Made by a program: the position numbers and the translations under genes. From Anisodus tanguticus (Eukaryota; Streptophyta; Magnoliopsida; Solanales; Solanaceae), in the NCBI GenBank assembly GCA_034509755.1, contig CM067543.1, forward strand, positions 53,066,653-53,130,652: a stretch of 64,000 bases of DNA. Direction: 5' to 3'. Numbering within the stretch: position 1 is the stretch's first letter; every line of letters starts with the position of its first letter. The notes below the pieces were generated by a model that was given only the letters and a program-made list of their open reading frames with translations, was not told the DNA's origin and searched no databases. Below, piece after piece: positions 36,066-49,400 of the stretch.

Positions 36066-37487
36066 ATTGCGTTCGGCCTTCCGCTCCTCTCCTTCCTTAT
36101 AGTAAAGGCGAGTGGCTTTCAGCTTCTTTCTCATCTCAAACCATAACTAGTCTTCACGTTAGGGAAGATAAGGGAAGACTGTTGGGAGTTTTTGCTCTAT
36201 GGTACTTTATAATGCAGTATGGGAAGTATATAACTATTACAAGTATTCGAAATGATAAACAAAGATTCAATAATTCAACTAGAAATCTGAAAATTACAAT
36301 AGTTACACACGAAAACTGGAAATTCCAATTTTGTAGAAGATGGAAAAATGGAAATTATTTTTGCTGAGTCGAGTGTAGCACTCTGTCCTTAAGACAATAT
36401 TGCCCCGTATGTATCCTTTATACGTCCTGGACAATTTGTCTCCCAAGATAAAACAGCAATGGAACCCTTGAGCAAAGGAAACTCAAGAGCTACCGTGAAG
36501 AATATTGAGTAATGAAATGATGCTTGGAAGTTGTAGGAAGAAAACGGTTTTCGGTTGTGTATTTTCGTGCACTGTTTTTGGTGTTCTCCTTGGTGCTCAA
36601 CAATGGTGTAAGGGGGTGTTTATATAGGTGAGGGAGGGGCTGATTACGCCCTCCATAACAGACAAATAATGGCCATTATGAAGGTAGTAAAGCCACCAAC
36701 ATAAATGGAGAAAAGACCAACGGATTTGGCCATTATAGGAGGAGTAATTCAGCCAAAATAAATGGCCGAATTGAGTGCTTGGCAACTTGCTTTGACTGTC
36801 CGTTTCTGGAAACTTGAGGGACCAAACCGTACATCTTGAAACTTCGGGGACCAAACTGTACATCCGAAAGAATTCGGTCCGAACCGTACATCCGGAAACT
36901 TCTGGGATCAAACTGTACTTCTGGCAAAGTTCTCTGGCCCAAAAAGATAATATCAGAAGACCCACAGCCCACGACCCGTGACCCGTGAATCGGAACCGGA
37001 CGGGCGGGCGGCGGCGGCGCGCGTGTGGTCTTTCCTCGAACCGAAGCACATCTAGGTCATCCCTCCTTTAAACACATGGGATACCCCTTGGGGTCCCAAA
37101 CCCCAAACCAATTTCGAGTCTTATATACACAACAATTCTTTCTTCCTCTACCGATGAGGGAGAATTACACACAATACCACACTTTCCATGCTTCAAACAC
37201 CTTACTTCGTGAACCAATATCTCTTTCATTTCTCAATGAAATTTGACGATTCTTGGCCCTACGGTTATCTACGTACTTAGTAGATCATGCATGTGTGAAG
37301 AACCGAATTCTCCAATATGCGTAACACTAGTGTTTAAGCCGTTAAAGTTGGTCGGTCGCAACTCCCGCCAAAGGCAAATTTCCAACAAAGACCGCCTGAG
37401 CGAAGCGACCGAAGGAACTTGACTTATCCGAACCGAACGATAGCGGCTTAAAGCGTTGCCTATCACGAGCAGCCTCGCTCCTTGAAA
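36066..37487. other. Probable mitochondrial DNA insertion (NUMT), split by a solo LTR
   Basis: The two flanks 36066-36179 and 37388-37487 are GC-richer than their surroundings and contain phrases such as GAGCGAAGCGACCGAAGGAA and GTTCGGCCTTCCGCTCC, typical of Solanaceae mitochondrial intergenic DNA as I remember it. They become one continuous stretch if the solo LTR and one target-site copy are ignored. No gene is recognised in it. Confidence 0.5.
36180..37387 (-). mobile_element. Solo LTR, copy 1
   Basis: Ends TGTTGG...CCAACA and an exact 5-bp target duplication AAGAC (36175-36179 and 37388-37392). It shares long blocks with 49051-50082, including a GC-rich stretch with GGACGGGCGGGCGGCGGCGG and the CCCCTTGGGGTCCCAAACCC block. 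Three related ACCAAACYGTACATC units lie at 36820-36920. No internal domains. Orientation is a guess from the end sequence. Confidence 0.88.
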
Positions 37488-37794
37488 GGTGCATTAACGG
37501 TTAATATGTTGTAATTGGATAAGTTATTAGGAATAATTAACTATTTTTGTCTAGAAATTAATATTTTCTTAAGAGTTGTGCAAATGGCTAAGTAAAAACT
37601 CTTTTTAATCCGGAAGGAGTACAGTACAACGTCGTTTTGCTGTAAATGCATGTCTAGATTCATAGTTGAATCGTGACATAAAATGTGTCTTTTAGGGAGT
37701 AGCTAGCTGAGTTGTGTGATGGTTTTGAAGAAGCTTTAATTTCTACTACTGATAACATTTTAATTCAGTAGTGCTGATGAGAGCATGTCCTATA

Positions 37795-38055
37795 TTCCCT
37801 CCGTTTAAAATACTTCTCACATTTTTATTTACACATCCATAAAGAAAGCATTTATGAAGTAGTATTTTGACTAATATATTTAATTATATTATCCCTTCTT
37901 AGTTAATATTTACTTCATCAATGATGGAAACTTTAGCTAATGCTAGAGTAAAATAAGAAAATGCTATTTAATTTTATATTAATTAATTAAAATAATAAGT
38001 ATTTTAAAATAAATATTTATAGTAAGGACGATAAGTATTTTGGGACAGAAGAAAT
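37795..38055. mobile_element. MITE with TCCCTCCGTTTAAAATACTT end
   Basis: The left end CTCCGTTTAAAATACTT is partly inverted at the right (AAGTATTTTGGGACAGAAG). The core is AT-rich and non-coding. Confidence 0.6.
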
Positions 38056-38384
38056 AATAAATAAGTCATTTCTTTTATGTTTGACAAAATGTATCATTGC
38101 CCCAAAAAATCTCTTTCATTTATTCTGATATCTGATACTCACTTAATCAATCAAGGTTGATTTACGCAGATATTCATTTTTAGGTTATCATTTTGATTCT
38201 ATTCCTATTTTTAAAAGTTGTGTAAATATAATTTTAAAAAAATTACTCTCCAAACGAATTAGACTCAAATTTAATATTTACTCATATATTGCTCAAATTT
38301 ATAGATAAAATATTAGACTATATAAGGCTTACAATTATAACTTTGTAAAATTTTAGATTGTGGTCCAATATTTTTTTAAGATTT

Positions 38385-39222
38385 TTGGTTTGCTCGCAGG
38401 ACAAGATTGGAGTGACCTTCGTTGCGGACAAGATGAGAGAAGCGAGATTGAGGTGGTTCGGACATGTCAATATGAGGTGTGAGAATGCGCCAGTTAGAAG
38501 GTGAGAAATTGGCGATAGTAGGAGTTAAGAGAGATAAATGTAGATCGAAGAAGAACTCGAGAGAGGTGATTAGACGAGACATGACACAACTCCAGTTGAT
38601 TGAGGACATGACTCTAGATTGGAAGATTTGGAGGTTGATGATTAGGATAGAAGGTTAGTAGGTAGTTGAGTTTTGTCGCATTGTGTGTGAGAGGGGGTAA
38701 TGAGCTAGTCTCTTCATCTCATATTCTCCCTTTCTTTGTAGTATTATTTAGGTTTCACATAGATCCATACTCTTATGTGTGTATTTATATGTGGCGCTTT
38801 ATTTGTTTGTATTGTGATATATTGTTGTATTATTTTCCTTTCATGCTTTGACTACGTTCTTTTTTTTATCCGTGGGTCTATAAAAAGTAATCTCTTTAGG
38901 TAGGGGAGGGTTGTGAAAAAAACCACAAAAAAGTAAGAAAATTGTAGGAGTTGAGGCTCAAACTCACACCTCCTAGGAAAATATGTACATCCTTAGCCAC
39001 TAGACCATCTTTCGCTTTGTCAAGGATGTTTAACAGTTAATATTTATAAAAAAAATATTTAGATTTAACCTATATACCTGAACTTTTTTCCGACAAAGGG
39101 TGTTCATCCAACCGTCCTTGGGTGGGTGTAGCTCCCTGGTAAGGTCTGCATACATACCCTCCTCAGACCCCATTGTGTGAGATTACACTGGGCATGATAT
39201 TTTTATTGTTGTTATTGTTGTT
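38385..39222 (+). mobile_element. RTE LINE 3' remnant with nested SINE-like piece
   Basis: Broken frames encode DKMREARLRWFGHVNMR and a following RTE C-terminal block, then RLRIEG-like sequence, the 3' UTR and a tail with CCTCAGACCCCATTGTGTGA and TTGTTGTTATTGTTG. A tRNA-like segment at 38915-39015 (minus strand TGGTCTAGTGGCTAAGGA and GAGTTTGAGCCTC) interrupts the tail. Confidence 0.75.
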
Positions 39223-41427
39223 TTTCGATTTTCTCAAAATAAATCTTTAGATCCTGGTTTAAAAGATTCATAAATTACAAAAAAAAAAAAAAACCATTAT
39301 TAAATAACTACCCAAAAAAGAAAAATCGATGAAAATTTATATCCGATTGATTCGATTCGCACCACTTATGACTCGTTTTGAAAAAAAATAATCATTCCTG
39401 TTTCACAGGAGTATCTCGGAATATTCAACTTGTTGACTTAGTGGAATTTACCTAAACTGATATAAAAATATAATAAAATTGTCTTTCGTTAGTTTAAAAA
39501 AACTAAATAATGTGCACATACAATCCCTTTGACCTATTATTGAATATTGTTAATATTTGCTCAATGCTAAGAAGGCCACAATTAGATATATCTGAGGGAG
39601 GCAAATCAATATTGCCGGTTTTCTAGCGAATGAAGAAAATAATCATGAAAAAACTTTAATACTCCAAAATAATACGTTTAAGGATATAAAAAAAATCTTG
39701 TGAATTTAAATTGTGTTATTTATGAACGATTTTAAGATTCTTATTTGATTTATTTCTTTCATCCTACCAAAAATAAGAACCAGGGATATTTGCAAACCTA
39801 CTTGAGGACTTTTCTCCAATTACACATACTTTTTCCACAAGCCCTATGTTCATGTGTTGGATTTTCTAGCTAAATGCACTTTAATCACATATGAAATGGA
39901 CCCCATTAAATACGCGTATCTACTCAACATAAATGACCTTTAAAATCAAAGTCACATAACTATGTTTGTATTTATTAGATCATAAATAAGAAAAATAAAA
40001 TACAGAGTGAAAATATTATCGTTACGCTTTCTAGCAATTGTGACTTTTCAATTAGCAAGGGTGAATATTTTTATGATATTTCTATTAAAAATTATAGTTA
40101 CGTGACTTTTGTGTTAGTAAAATGAAAGTTTTGTGATTTTTATATTAGAAAATATATATATGTGACTTTGGTAAAAAATATTATACTTATGTGTACATTT
40201 ATGAAATTTACCCTTCATGGTACTTATGTAGATATGCATCCGTTGTCCTCATTAACATCACGTAGTACAATTTTCAGAAGCCTGTCACATTTTTCCTAAG
40301 CTTTAATCACATATATTTAAAGCTTATATGTGAACACTGCCAACTTGTCTTTGCCAAACAGTATTTATCTTACCACAATATCTTGACGAATCTGCAACCA
40401 AATTCACGATCCATGGCGTATCCCTTACTACAATTCAATTTCATTTCTTTCCTTCTTTGATTTGGGAATTATGTTTGGTACGATATAAGTCTTCTGCATG
40501 CAAAATATTTTTTGGTGAAAATTATTTTTTGCAACAATATATATCAAAATTAGTAATATTAGCAAAGTAAAGTGTGTTTCTTGAAGAAAAAATTGAGTGC
40601 TAAAGATTAATGAAAATGTCTAAGTATTGACTGGAGCAACTAACATGAAGTTAAAAGTTAAATTTGATTAAAAATAACACATTTTTATTTACTTAATTAT
40701 ATTCTCAACGCACTCTCTCACGTGTGGACCTAATTCTTTTGCATGGTTCAAGCACATGAATTTAATAATTGTGGCGATGATACTCAAATTAACAACCTAT
40801 GCGGCTCTGCATACTCTAATATCATGTAAAAGTATGTGATTGTTTAATCTAAAAATTTAAACTATAAAAAAATTATTTTTCTTTACTTAATTATATTTTC
40901 AATAGACTAACATCATCTTTATATAATTCCCCCCCCCGGGCACCTCCGCTCCTATCGAGCAGATCTAATGTACCATTCCCGTAGCTTTCATCTTTGTTAT
41001 TGCCTATAATAATGAACAAAAAGAAAACATAGACATCTATTAATTTCAATTGTCCGCCTAGAGAGAAACGTCTATAACAATATCAATTGGTGTAGAAACT
41101 TGTAACCTTTGAATGGTTAGAACAAGAAAATACTTTTATTAAAACGAAAAAACTGGGGGAAAAAAGAGCCAAGATAGTATGATTTACTTTTATTTGCGTA
41201 AATGTTTACTTTCATTATCGGTTCGTATACTTTTAAATTCAATATAAAAACGTGGACGAAAATATCACGACATCCAAACAAATTATTAGGTTGTGGACCA
41301 TTGTACACAAGCCCCATGTTCATGTGTCGGATTTTCTAGCTAAGCTTTAGTCACATAATGAATGGGGCCCTCTACGATTATGCAACCACTCACAATCAAC
41401 TTCTTCATTTTCTTCGACTTGATATTA
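39223..41427. other. AT-rich intergenic stretch, no gene seen
   Basis: No coding or RNA gene recognised. The phrase CCCATGTTCATGTGT..GGATTTTCTAGCTAA occurs at 39842 and again at 41310, a dispersed repeat or duplication. A CCCCCCCCGGGCACCTCCGC island sits at 40929. Confidence 0.4.
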
Positions 41428-41821
41428 GGGTGTGTTTGGTAGGGAAAATATTTTTCATCAAAAATGTTTTTTTTTTAAAAAATAAATTGATTATTTATTT
41501 ATTAGTATTTGATAAGTAAGCAAACTTATATTATCCTAAGAGTATTTATATGTAATCTAACAAAACAATATGAGAGGGGTGAAGAGTGGGAGTTCGGAAG
41601 TGGCGGGGGTGGAATGGTCAGGGGGTGGGGGTGAGGGCGTTGGGTGGGTGGAGATGAGACAATGAACTTGAAATACAACTTATAAAAAATATTTTCCCTA
41701 CTTTCATTAGGGAAATCATTTTCCTCAATTTTTAGGAATTTAATTTTCTAGACAAAATATTTTACAGACCAACCAAACATGAAAAAATTGAAAAACATTT
41801 TCCACTGTATCAAACACACCC
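41428..41821. mobile_element. Tourist-like MITE (PIF/Harbinger type)
   Basis: Inverted ends GGGTGTGTTTGGTA / TATCAAACACACCC with the 3-bp target duplication TTA (41425-41427, 41822-41824); 394 bp, with a G-rich block in the middle. The family recurs at 45947-46248. Confidence 0.85.
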
Positions 41822-42353
41822 TTAATTTTATCTCTTTCTCCGGATTTCTTCTAGCTCTGATTAAAGTGAAAACCAAGACTCCGGACGATTCCTGGTTGAA
41901 TCGTGACATAAATGGTGTCATTCTTTTAGTTTTTTTTAAAACCATCTGATATCAGATACCACTTAAACGGTTAAGGTTGATTTATGCAAATATTACTTTT
42001 TAAGGTCATTAAAATTTTATTCCTATTTTTAAAAATTGTGCAAATATAATCTCTGAAAAATTACTCTTCAGAACAATATCGTTTGCTCATAAATTGTCTA
42101 ACCTTAAAACATTAGACAGTGATCTAACGTTTTCTCATACGATTTTAAATTTGTTCAAACAAAATTTTTAAACATGGATTTAAAAGTCCCACAAGATGCA
42201 AGAAAATAAAAGGAGGACAAGTCACTAAAAAGCTAACCAAAAAAAGGACAACAAGTGAACATTTTTGTTTGATCAATTTAGATTCGCACAAAGTAGAATC
42301 CATTTTTAAAAGAAAACAAATTCATTCCAATTTAAAAGAAACAAGGAATCTAC

Positions 42354-43175
42354 CGGACGTGAGCGGGTTCTGGTACCCTAACTTTTTTGAACTATCCGGA
42401 CCCTATCCAGTAAAAGATCGGTTCCTAAATTTACTATCCAAAACCTACCCGTAGCAATTAATACCCGGAACATACCCGGACCCTGCGGTTCCGGGTACCC
42501 TGCGGTTCCGGGTACCCTGTAGAGTGCATCCTAAGTTGTAGTTGTATTAGGTTTTATCAGAATACCTAATTGAATTTGCTGCATTAGGCCCAAATTCGGT
42601 GTGGCAAATTATCGAACACATGTTGGGCACTGGAGTATAGTGTGTGTGACCAAACTAGTGTTTCACCCTCTCAAATTACATTGAAATGACAATGCATGTA
42701 GCAACTCGAATATGAAAAGTTAAACCACAATCGCAAGGGTTAGGAAAGTTGGCAAACACTTCCAATTTGCAGGTAGCAACAACTCGATTAATGGCAAATA
42801 CTTTCAATTCGCAGAGGTTAGGGAAAATAGTACATGCTGTGGTGTGTGTCGATGGAGGAAAGATTGAATTTGCTGCTTTGATTGGAGAGGAAGAGAGTGC
42901 AGAGTGGAAGATAAATGTGAAAATGAAGAGGGCAAGAGACTGCGAGTGGAATTAAAAAAGTAAAAATATTTAATATTTCATAGGTTCCGGGTATCGGTTC
43001 CGGGTCCGGGTACCCTGTCTCTATTTGCCGGAACCGGAACCGGATCCGACATTGATCGGTTCCTAATTTTACTATCCGGAACCTACCTGTTATTATAATA
43101 TATCTACCCGGAACCTACCTGTTAGTGACGATTTCGGTCGGGTATCTGGATACCCTGTACCCGTGCTCACCCCTA
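42354..43175. mobile_element. Non-autonomous hAT element
   Basis: 822 bp, exact 8-bp target duplication GAATCTAC (42346-42353 and 43176-43183), imperfect ends CGGACGTGAGCGGG / TAGGGGTGAGCACGGG, and many GGTTCCGGGTACC-type subterminal repeats. No transposase. Confidence 0.88.
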
Positions 43176-43183
43176 GAATCTAC

Positions 43184-45946
43184 TGTAGTTGTTTCACAAG
43201 AGTAACTCGGAACATTCTGACAGGTTTAAGATTTTAAGATCTTTATTTAGTTTGTCTTTTCCACTATACCAAAAGAAAGAAAAGAAAACAACATATTCAG
43301 CCACTCATTTTGAAGGCCTAGCCAACGACCACTGGGAATTGGAATATTTCTATAAGTGTACCTTTCGCTTAGCTTGCATCTTTTTGTTCCTTTTGAGAAT
43401 GGGAACTTTCATTTTTTCCACATGTTGATATCTCGGATCTTTTTAAGGATTTGTGCTTCATATCAGATATTGGACAGGAACAAAAGTATTTCCACAATGA
43501 TCTGCTTTGTTTGATCAGTTGACTTTTTGTTTTTCTTGATACCATTTTGATTACCACTAATGCATTTTGATCCATGTAAACTAGTATTAATGACCAACAA
43601 AGAAAAGAAATTTAAGACTACTAATGTGATGATGAATGAATACTAGAAAGGATTGAATACTATCAGATCTCTATCAGATGATCTTCAAGTTACTCTAACC
43701 ATTTAAGTTTGCACTGATTTGAACGAATCAAATCCATTATATATGAATAAAATTAAAAATAAGAAAAAGAAAAGATGATAACATAAAACAATTACTAAGA
43801 AATTTTGAAACACAGAGGGAGAACTTAATATAACAGGAAAGCATTTAAAGGGATGGAAACAACCTTAGGCGCTAAACTAGTTTTGCACTATTTTCTGACT
43901 TCATATGAGTTTGTTAGTGTTAACAAACACGGATTGGACATGGGATAAAACTTTATATTACGCACGACTCAAGTTAACATGTTACACGCGCTATTGAGGC
44001 TCGATGTGGTTTAGCTTTAAAGATAATTCATGAAATGTATTATCCGCTTTAGATCTAGGACCGCACAAATTCGTCTTTTGGGCTACGCCATATCAAGTCT
44101 CAAGAGCGCGCGTACCATGTAAACTTGAGTTATGCCTTATAAAGTTTTTCACGTGTGAGATTCGTCTAAAGTCATGTGCACCTCATATTTAGAATTTTGT
44201 CACTCTAGAAGACTCATGCTTGGCCCGCCCTCATCAGCTCACCGTCCGTTAGGGGGCGCCATATACACCCCCTTAGGGACTCAGTGTCCTCGAAGGGTTC
44301 TGATGGCTGATATTTGAAACAATTGGTTAACTTGGAGATAATAGGGTTCAGCATGTTAAGGAGATCGAGGTCTTTGTTCCGTATTTTATATTTTTTCATT
44401 TTATTTCTTTTTTCCTGTTTCCTAATTTTCTATGAATTTAAACAAAATACTAACAATAAAATACAATCACCACTAAATTTCAATATGAAATAAACAAAAA
44501 GATTCAAATATAAAACAACAACTAAATAGATTTAAGAAATTAATACAATATTACCTCTTTTCCATTTTAATAAGCACATTTTCTTTTTAATTTGTCCCAA
44601 AAAAATAATATCATTCTATAATTAGAAATAATTTAATTTTAAATTTTTATTTTATTTTTAATGAGATAATTACATGTCTTACAAATGTCTATGGCTTGTT
44701 ATAAGCCACAAATTTTTTATTTCCTTCTTAAATTATTTGTCGGGCCAAACATCGCACGTAAATTAAGGCAAATGGTGAATAAATTAAGAAATCAAAAAAT
44801 ATTTATTAAACTTTTGTTATCAATATTTAGACATCTTTCCTTTATAACAACAACAACAATAATGATGATGAAAATATAACAGTATTAGTAAAAGTTACTA
44901 CTATATATTAGCAGGGATGTGACTGGCTAAAGATAAAAAATGAAAAAATTAGCACAAGATTAGAATTTCCGCTAAACATTAGCTTGCGATTTGGCTAGGA
45001 ACATTCCCTAGCTATCTTATAGCTGGATTAGCTACGGATCGATATCCTATCTCAAACATTAGCGCCAAATTTGATTTCCTGCAAAAATATTAACTAGGGA
45101 TTTCGCTAGGAAAAATCCCTAGTTATATATTAGCTAGGGATTTGCCCTAGCTAATTCCTGGCTATAATTTGACTAAATTTATTGTTTGCTAGAAAATATG
45201 ACATTCTAGCTAAATTCGTAGGTAATCATGCATATTAGCTGAGAACTTGATTTTCCTAGCTAAAGTCCGTAGTTAAGTATCGAAAAGAGAACTCGATTCC
45301 AACTTCAAATTTTGAGTTGGGTCTGTCGCAATAGTATATAAGCAAGAAAAAAGGAAATAGCATCATCAATAACATAACACGAGAAATAAAATGATGATTC
45401 AGTACTCATGGATCTTTCACGATGATCCTGAAACTCTAAGAAAGTATATGAGATTGATGGCACGACACGAGACGTGAATCCCCGACTTATCCAAAAGAAT
45501 ACTAATTATACCAATACATTCATAGAAGTAGAAGTGGGACTCACCAAAAGTAAGTTGAAGGATGGAGAAGACGCCTAGTACGCACAGTGTTTCTAAAAGA
45601 GTAGGATATGAAAGAGTAACAAGTAAGTTGCTCCGCGAATGAGGCTGACCACATTTTCTATGAAATCGTATCCCGTAACATATCATTGACTCCTATAATA
45701 AAAAATATTGATGTCTCTAAAACTAGTATCGTTCATAGTGTTATTAACAAAGGCACATCTTAGGCATATTTGGCCTTTTAATCAATTAATTAGGTTAATT
45801 GGCATGCTTCATTTAAATTAAAGGCATATTTGAATTAATTATTGAACGATAACGGTATATATAAGTTAAACTATTAACGAAATGCATATCTATTTTATTT
45901 CAGATACTTTAAGGACATATCTGACTTTTTTCTAATAAAAGAATAA
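43184..45946. other. Intergenic, one repeat-rich block, no gene recognised
   Basis: Around 44930-45300 the phrase TAGCTAGGGATTTNGCTAGG and its reverse complement AATCCCTAGYTA alternate several times, like the internal repeats of a CACTA or Mutator-type element, but no ends were found. A GC-richer ~190-bp patch at 44200-44390 is unexplained. Confidence 0.45.
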
Positions 45947-46248
45947 GGGTGTGTTTGGTATGACGAAAAATATTCTCCTAGAAAGATGGAGGTGGAGGGG
46001 ATGAAGGGCGGGAGTGATCAGTTGGGGGGGGGGGGACGTCCTAAGGTAAGGGTGTGGGTAGAGTGTTAGGGTGAAAGGAAGATAATAAACATGAAATGTT
46101 ATTTATGAAATTTATTTTTTTATTCTCACCAAAATAAGTCATTATTTTCATTCCCTAAAAAAACTTATTTTGCTACGAAAAATATTTTTCAACTTTTTTT
46201 AACAAATCAAGCATGAAAAACATTATTTCCTTCCTACCAAACACACCC
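45947..46248. mobile_element. Tourist-like MITE in the DIM1 promoter region
   Basis: Inverted ends GGGTGTGTTTGGTA / TACCAAACACACCC with 3-bp target duplication TAA (45944-45946, 46249-46251). It ends about 157 bp upstream of the DIM1 start codon. Confidence 0.87.
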
Positions 46249-46405
46249 TAAAATTGGTACTAGCACATTCGAGACCCTTATAGGAGTAGCACTTTTGGTC
46301 CCCCCCTAAATATACTCGACCTCGCAACACATTCTTTTTCTGTCTCTTCTCTGTTTGTTTTTTCAGTACATAAAGATCAAGAAAGCCAAAGTCCAATAGA
46401 GAAAG

Positions 46406-49400
46406 ATGTCATACTTGTTGCCACATCTTCATTCTGGATGGGCTGTAGATCAAGCTATCCTTGCTGAAGAGGAACGCCTTGTCATCATTCGCTTTGGCCA
46501 TGATTGGGATGATACTTGCATGCAGGTATGCTAGGCTAGTATGAGCATTTTTTAACATACAATTGTCAATTTCTTGAGTTTTCTTACAGGAAATTTGATG
46601 GGTTGATAGTTAAAAGAAGAATCTTGGAATAGATATAGATTATCCATACAATCGACTCAACTAGATTTGGATTAGACACTATTAAAAAATCTCTATATTT
46701 CCACTGATTTCTCACTGAAAAATGTTCAATGGCTATTTCCCACTGAATATCGGTGGGAAAAACCTACATAGTAGGGTTTTCAAACGGAACAATTCTGAAG
46801 TTTTCCAGTGTTTCAATGGAAATTTAGTTTCTACCGTGTGTTTTTCCAGTGAATTGGTTTGGTGTTAATGAGGTGGAAAAATCATATTTTATAGCACAAA
46901 TTTCTCACTGAACGTCGATGGGAAAACATCTGTTTCTAGTAGTGAGATATGAGCTATTGAACATATATATTGTCAAATTCTTGAATTTTGTTATTGGAAG
47001 TTTGACGGGTCATTAATAAAAAGAAGAATATTGCAGTTGATATAGAAGATTCATCTAGTAGACTCAACTAGTTTTGAATTAGGTATAAGCTATTGAACAT
47101 ATACATGTGTTGTATTTTTTTCTTTTAAAAAATAATAATTGATGGGTGACAAGATAAAAGAGGAAACTTGATGGGCTAGAATGAGCGGAATAGATGTAGG
47201 GATTATAGGGGACGAATCCGATTGGTTTCGGATTTTGATTGATTGATTGGTTATTATTTGGAAGCAGAGGCAGATCCATGATTTAAACTTTACGGGATCA
47301 ATTTTTAAAATCTTTTTGTTGAACCCATTGTATTTATAAAGTTATGAGTTCATATCTACTATTTGTTACAATTTTCGTTGATTTTCACACACGATATTAT
47401 GCTATGCAGTGAAAATATCGGGTTCATCTGAACCCGTTATTAGTACTCCGCATACACCTCTATTTGGAAGGACAACTTTGATTGGCTTGTTTGTCCGTTT
47501 GAAACGTTGGGTCTGGTGAATTTGTTGTTCCTGTTGGTTTAACTGATTACGGCTGAGAAAGGTTATTGATTCAGCTTTTTTACTGGGTTGAATCACCTGA
47601 ATGCGTCATTGTTGATGACAAATAGAGTGTTATCAGAATAGTACTTTTTATTTGCTTATATATGTTGAATAAAACTGGACCTATGTGAGCTTTGGAAGGC
47701 ATGGTCCGTCCAAAGTCCAAGATAAAGGGTGAGGGCTGCAGTAGGTTGGATGTTCAGGGGCGGATCAAGTAGGGGCAAGGGGGTTCAACCAAACCCCCCT
47801 CCGAAAAATTACACAGGTTAAAATTACTTTTATATATATATGTATATATATATTTCTTCATAATGCTTATTTATAGTATTGTGCTATGACTTCTTTACTT
47901 TTGTCAATTCTTATATGACCTTTTCCCCTACTTTTTCTTGGGCCGAGGATCTTTCAGAAACAGCCTCCCTACCCTCCAAGGTAAGGGTAAGGTCTGTGCA
48001 TACTCTACCCTCTCCAAACCCCACTTGTGGGATTATACTGAATATGTTGTTTGTTGTAGTAGTGTTCAATCTGCTTGGCTTCTTCGTGTGTATACTTTTT
48101 CATATTTTGAACACCCTTAGCAAAAATCCTGGCTCCGTCACTGTGGATGGTAGCGCAATTATGATGAATCCTTTTAATATGTGGATATAGAGGACCCATA
48201 CAACCGATCCCCAGCTAGTTTGGAGTTGAGTTGTAGTTGATTGATTGTTCTATTAAGTTCTGCAGAGTTAAGTTGCCATCTTTTGATATAGAGGTGACAT
48301 GGTAATGGAATTAATGGAGACGGGTCCAAGATTTGAAATTTATGTATTCTAGAGTCTAGCTTTTTGGAGTTACTGGGTTCTATATTTACAATCTCTAGAT
48401 ATTAAATAGATTTTTAAGACAAATACAGGGGTTGGACTAAAGCTATGCAGTTCTTCGAGGCCCATACCTAAAACTACATCTTCCCTTATTGGTGCATTTG
48501 TTTTGTTTGTGTTTATATATCTAAGTGATTCAAAATTGTTTTTGCCTGTGTAAAAGAGGATGAGTTTTGCTGTTTGAGAGTTGTTGATTCTTGCTTATTG
48601 ACTGGGATGATCCAAGTTCATGGAGTTGATCCAAATCTTGTTAGGACCAACAACTTGGTGGCTCAGAGTATGATCACAAAAAGATCCTGCAGTATCAAAC
48701 AGAAAGATGCTATATTGTGATCTTATAGGACTAGAATTAGCAACATAAGATCTCACTGATCCTACTATAGATGGTAATATGCTAATATTTGCTTACATTT
48801 TGTATTTTGACCATGTATCCTACATTACATCTTCCAACAATGTTTTCTCAACATAATTCATCCTAAAAACAAATAAAAACAGCAATGTACCATAAGTTTG
48901 AGCGACATATCTCAGGACCACATTTTTCCAGATCATCCAGCCATTGATAGATTCTGAAACCATTTCTTTGAACTGATTTGGCATTATTGGTGCTTTTTGA
49001 AATATGAGTTCATTTACAGTTGGCATTAGTTATTTGTAATATTTTGTTTGTGTTGGTTACAATGGTGCATGAAACGGAAATAAGTAACTGCTAAGTATTA
49101 CAACAAACTGAAATTACAATAAAGTTGAACAAGAAACTGGAACAGTTTTGGTATGCTGAGTCGAGTGATTGCACTCTGTCTTTAAGACAAGATTGACCCG
49201 TATGTATCCTTTCTACGTCATGGACAATTGTCTCCCAAGATAAAACAACAAATGAACAATTGAGCAAAGGAAACTTAAGTGCTACCTTGAAGAATTTTGA
49301 GTAATGAAATGATGCTAGGAAGAAGCTGATTCGTTTGTATGTTTTTGTGTATCTCAACAATTGTGCAAAGGCTCCTTTATATAGTTGAAGGAGAGGCTTA

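Larger units (their letters stand above)
35891..37618. mobile_element. Stowaway-like MITE split by later insertions
   Basis: Ends CTCCATTCGGATAAAAA and (reverse) CTCCTTCCGGATTAAAAAG are inverted repeats flanked by TA (35889-35890, 37619-37620). The two arms, 35891 to about 36064 and about 37490 to 37618, are interrupted by mitochondrial-like DNA and a solo LTR. Confidence 0.65.

Noticed and set aside
36597..37049. 150-aa minus-strand frame
   Set aside because: It lies wholly in the solo LTR; similar frames in the second LTR copy are not conserved as protein.
47879..48190. 103-aa frame in the DIM1 intron
   Set aside because: It runs through a LINE tail and a MITE; composition is that of the repeats.
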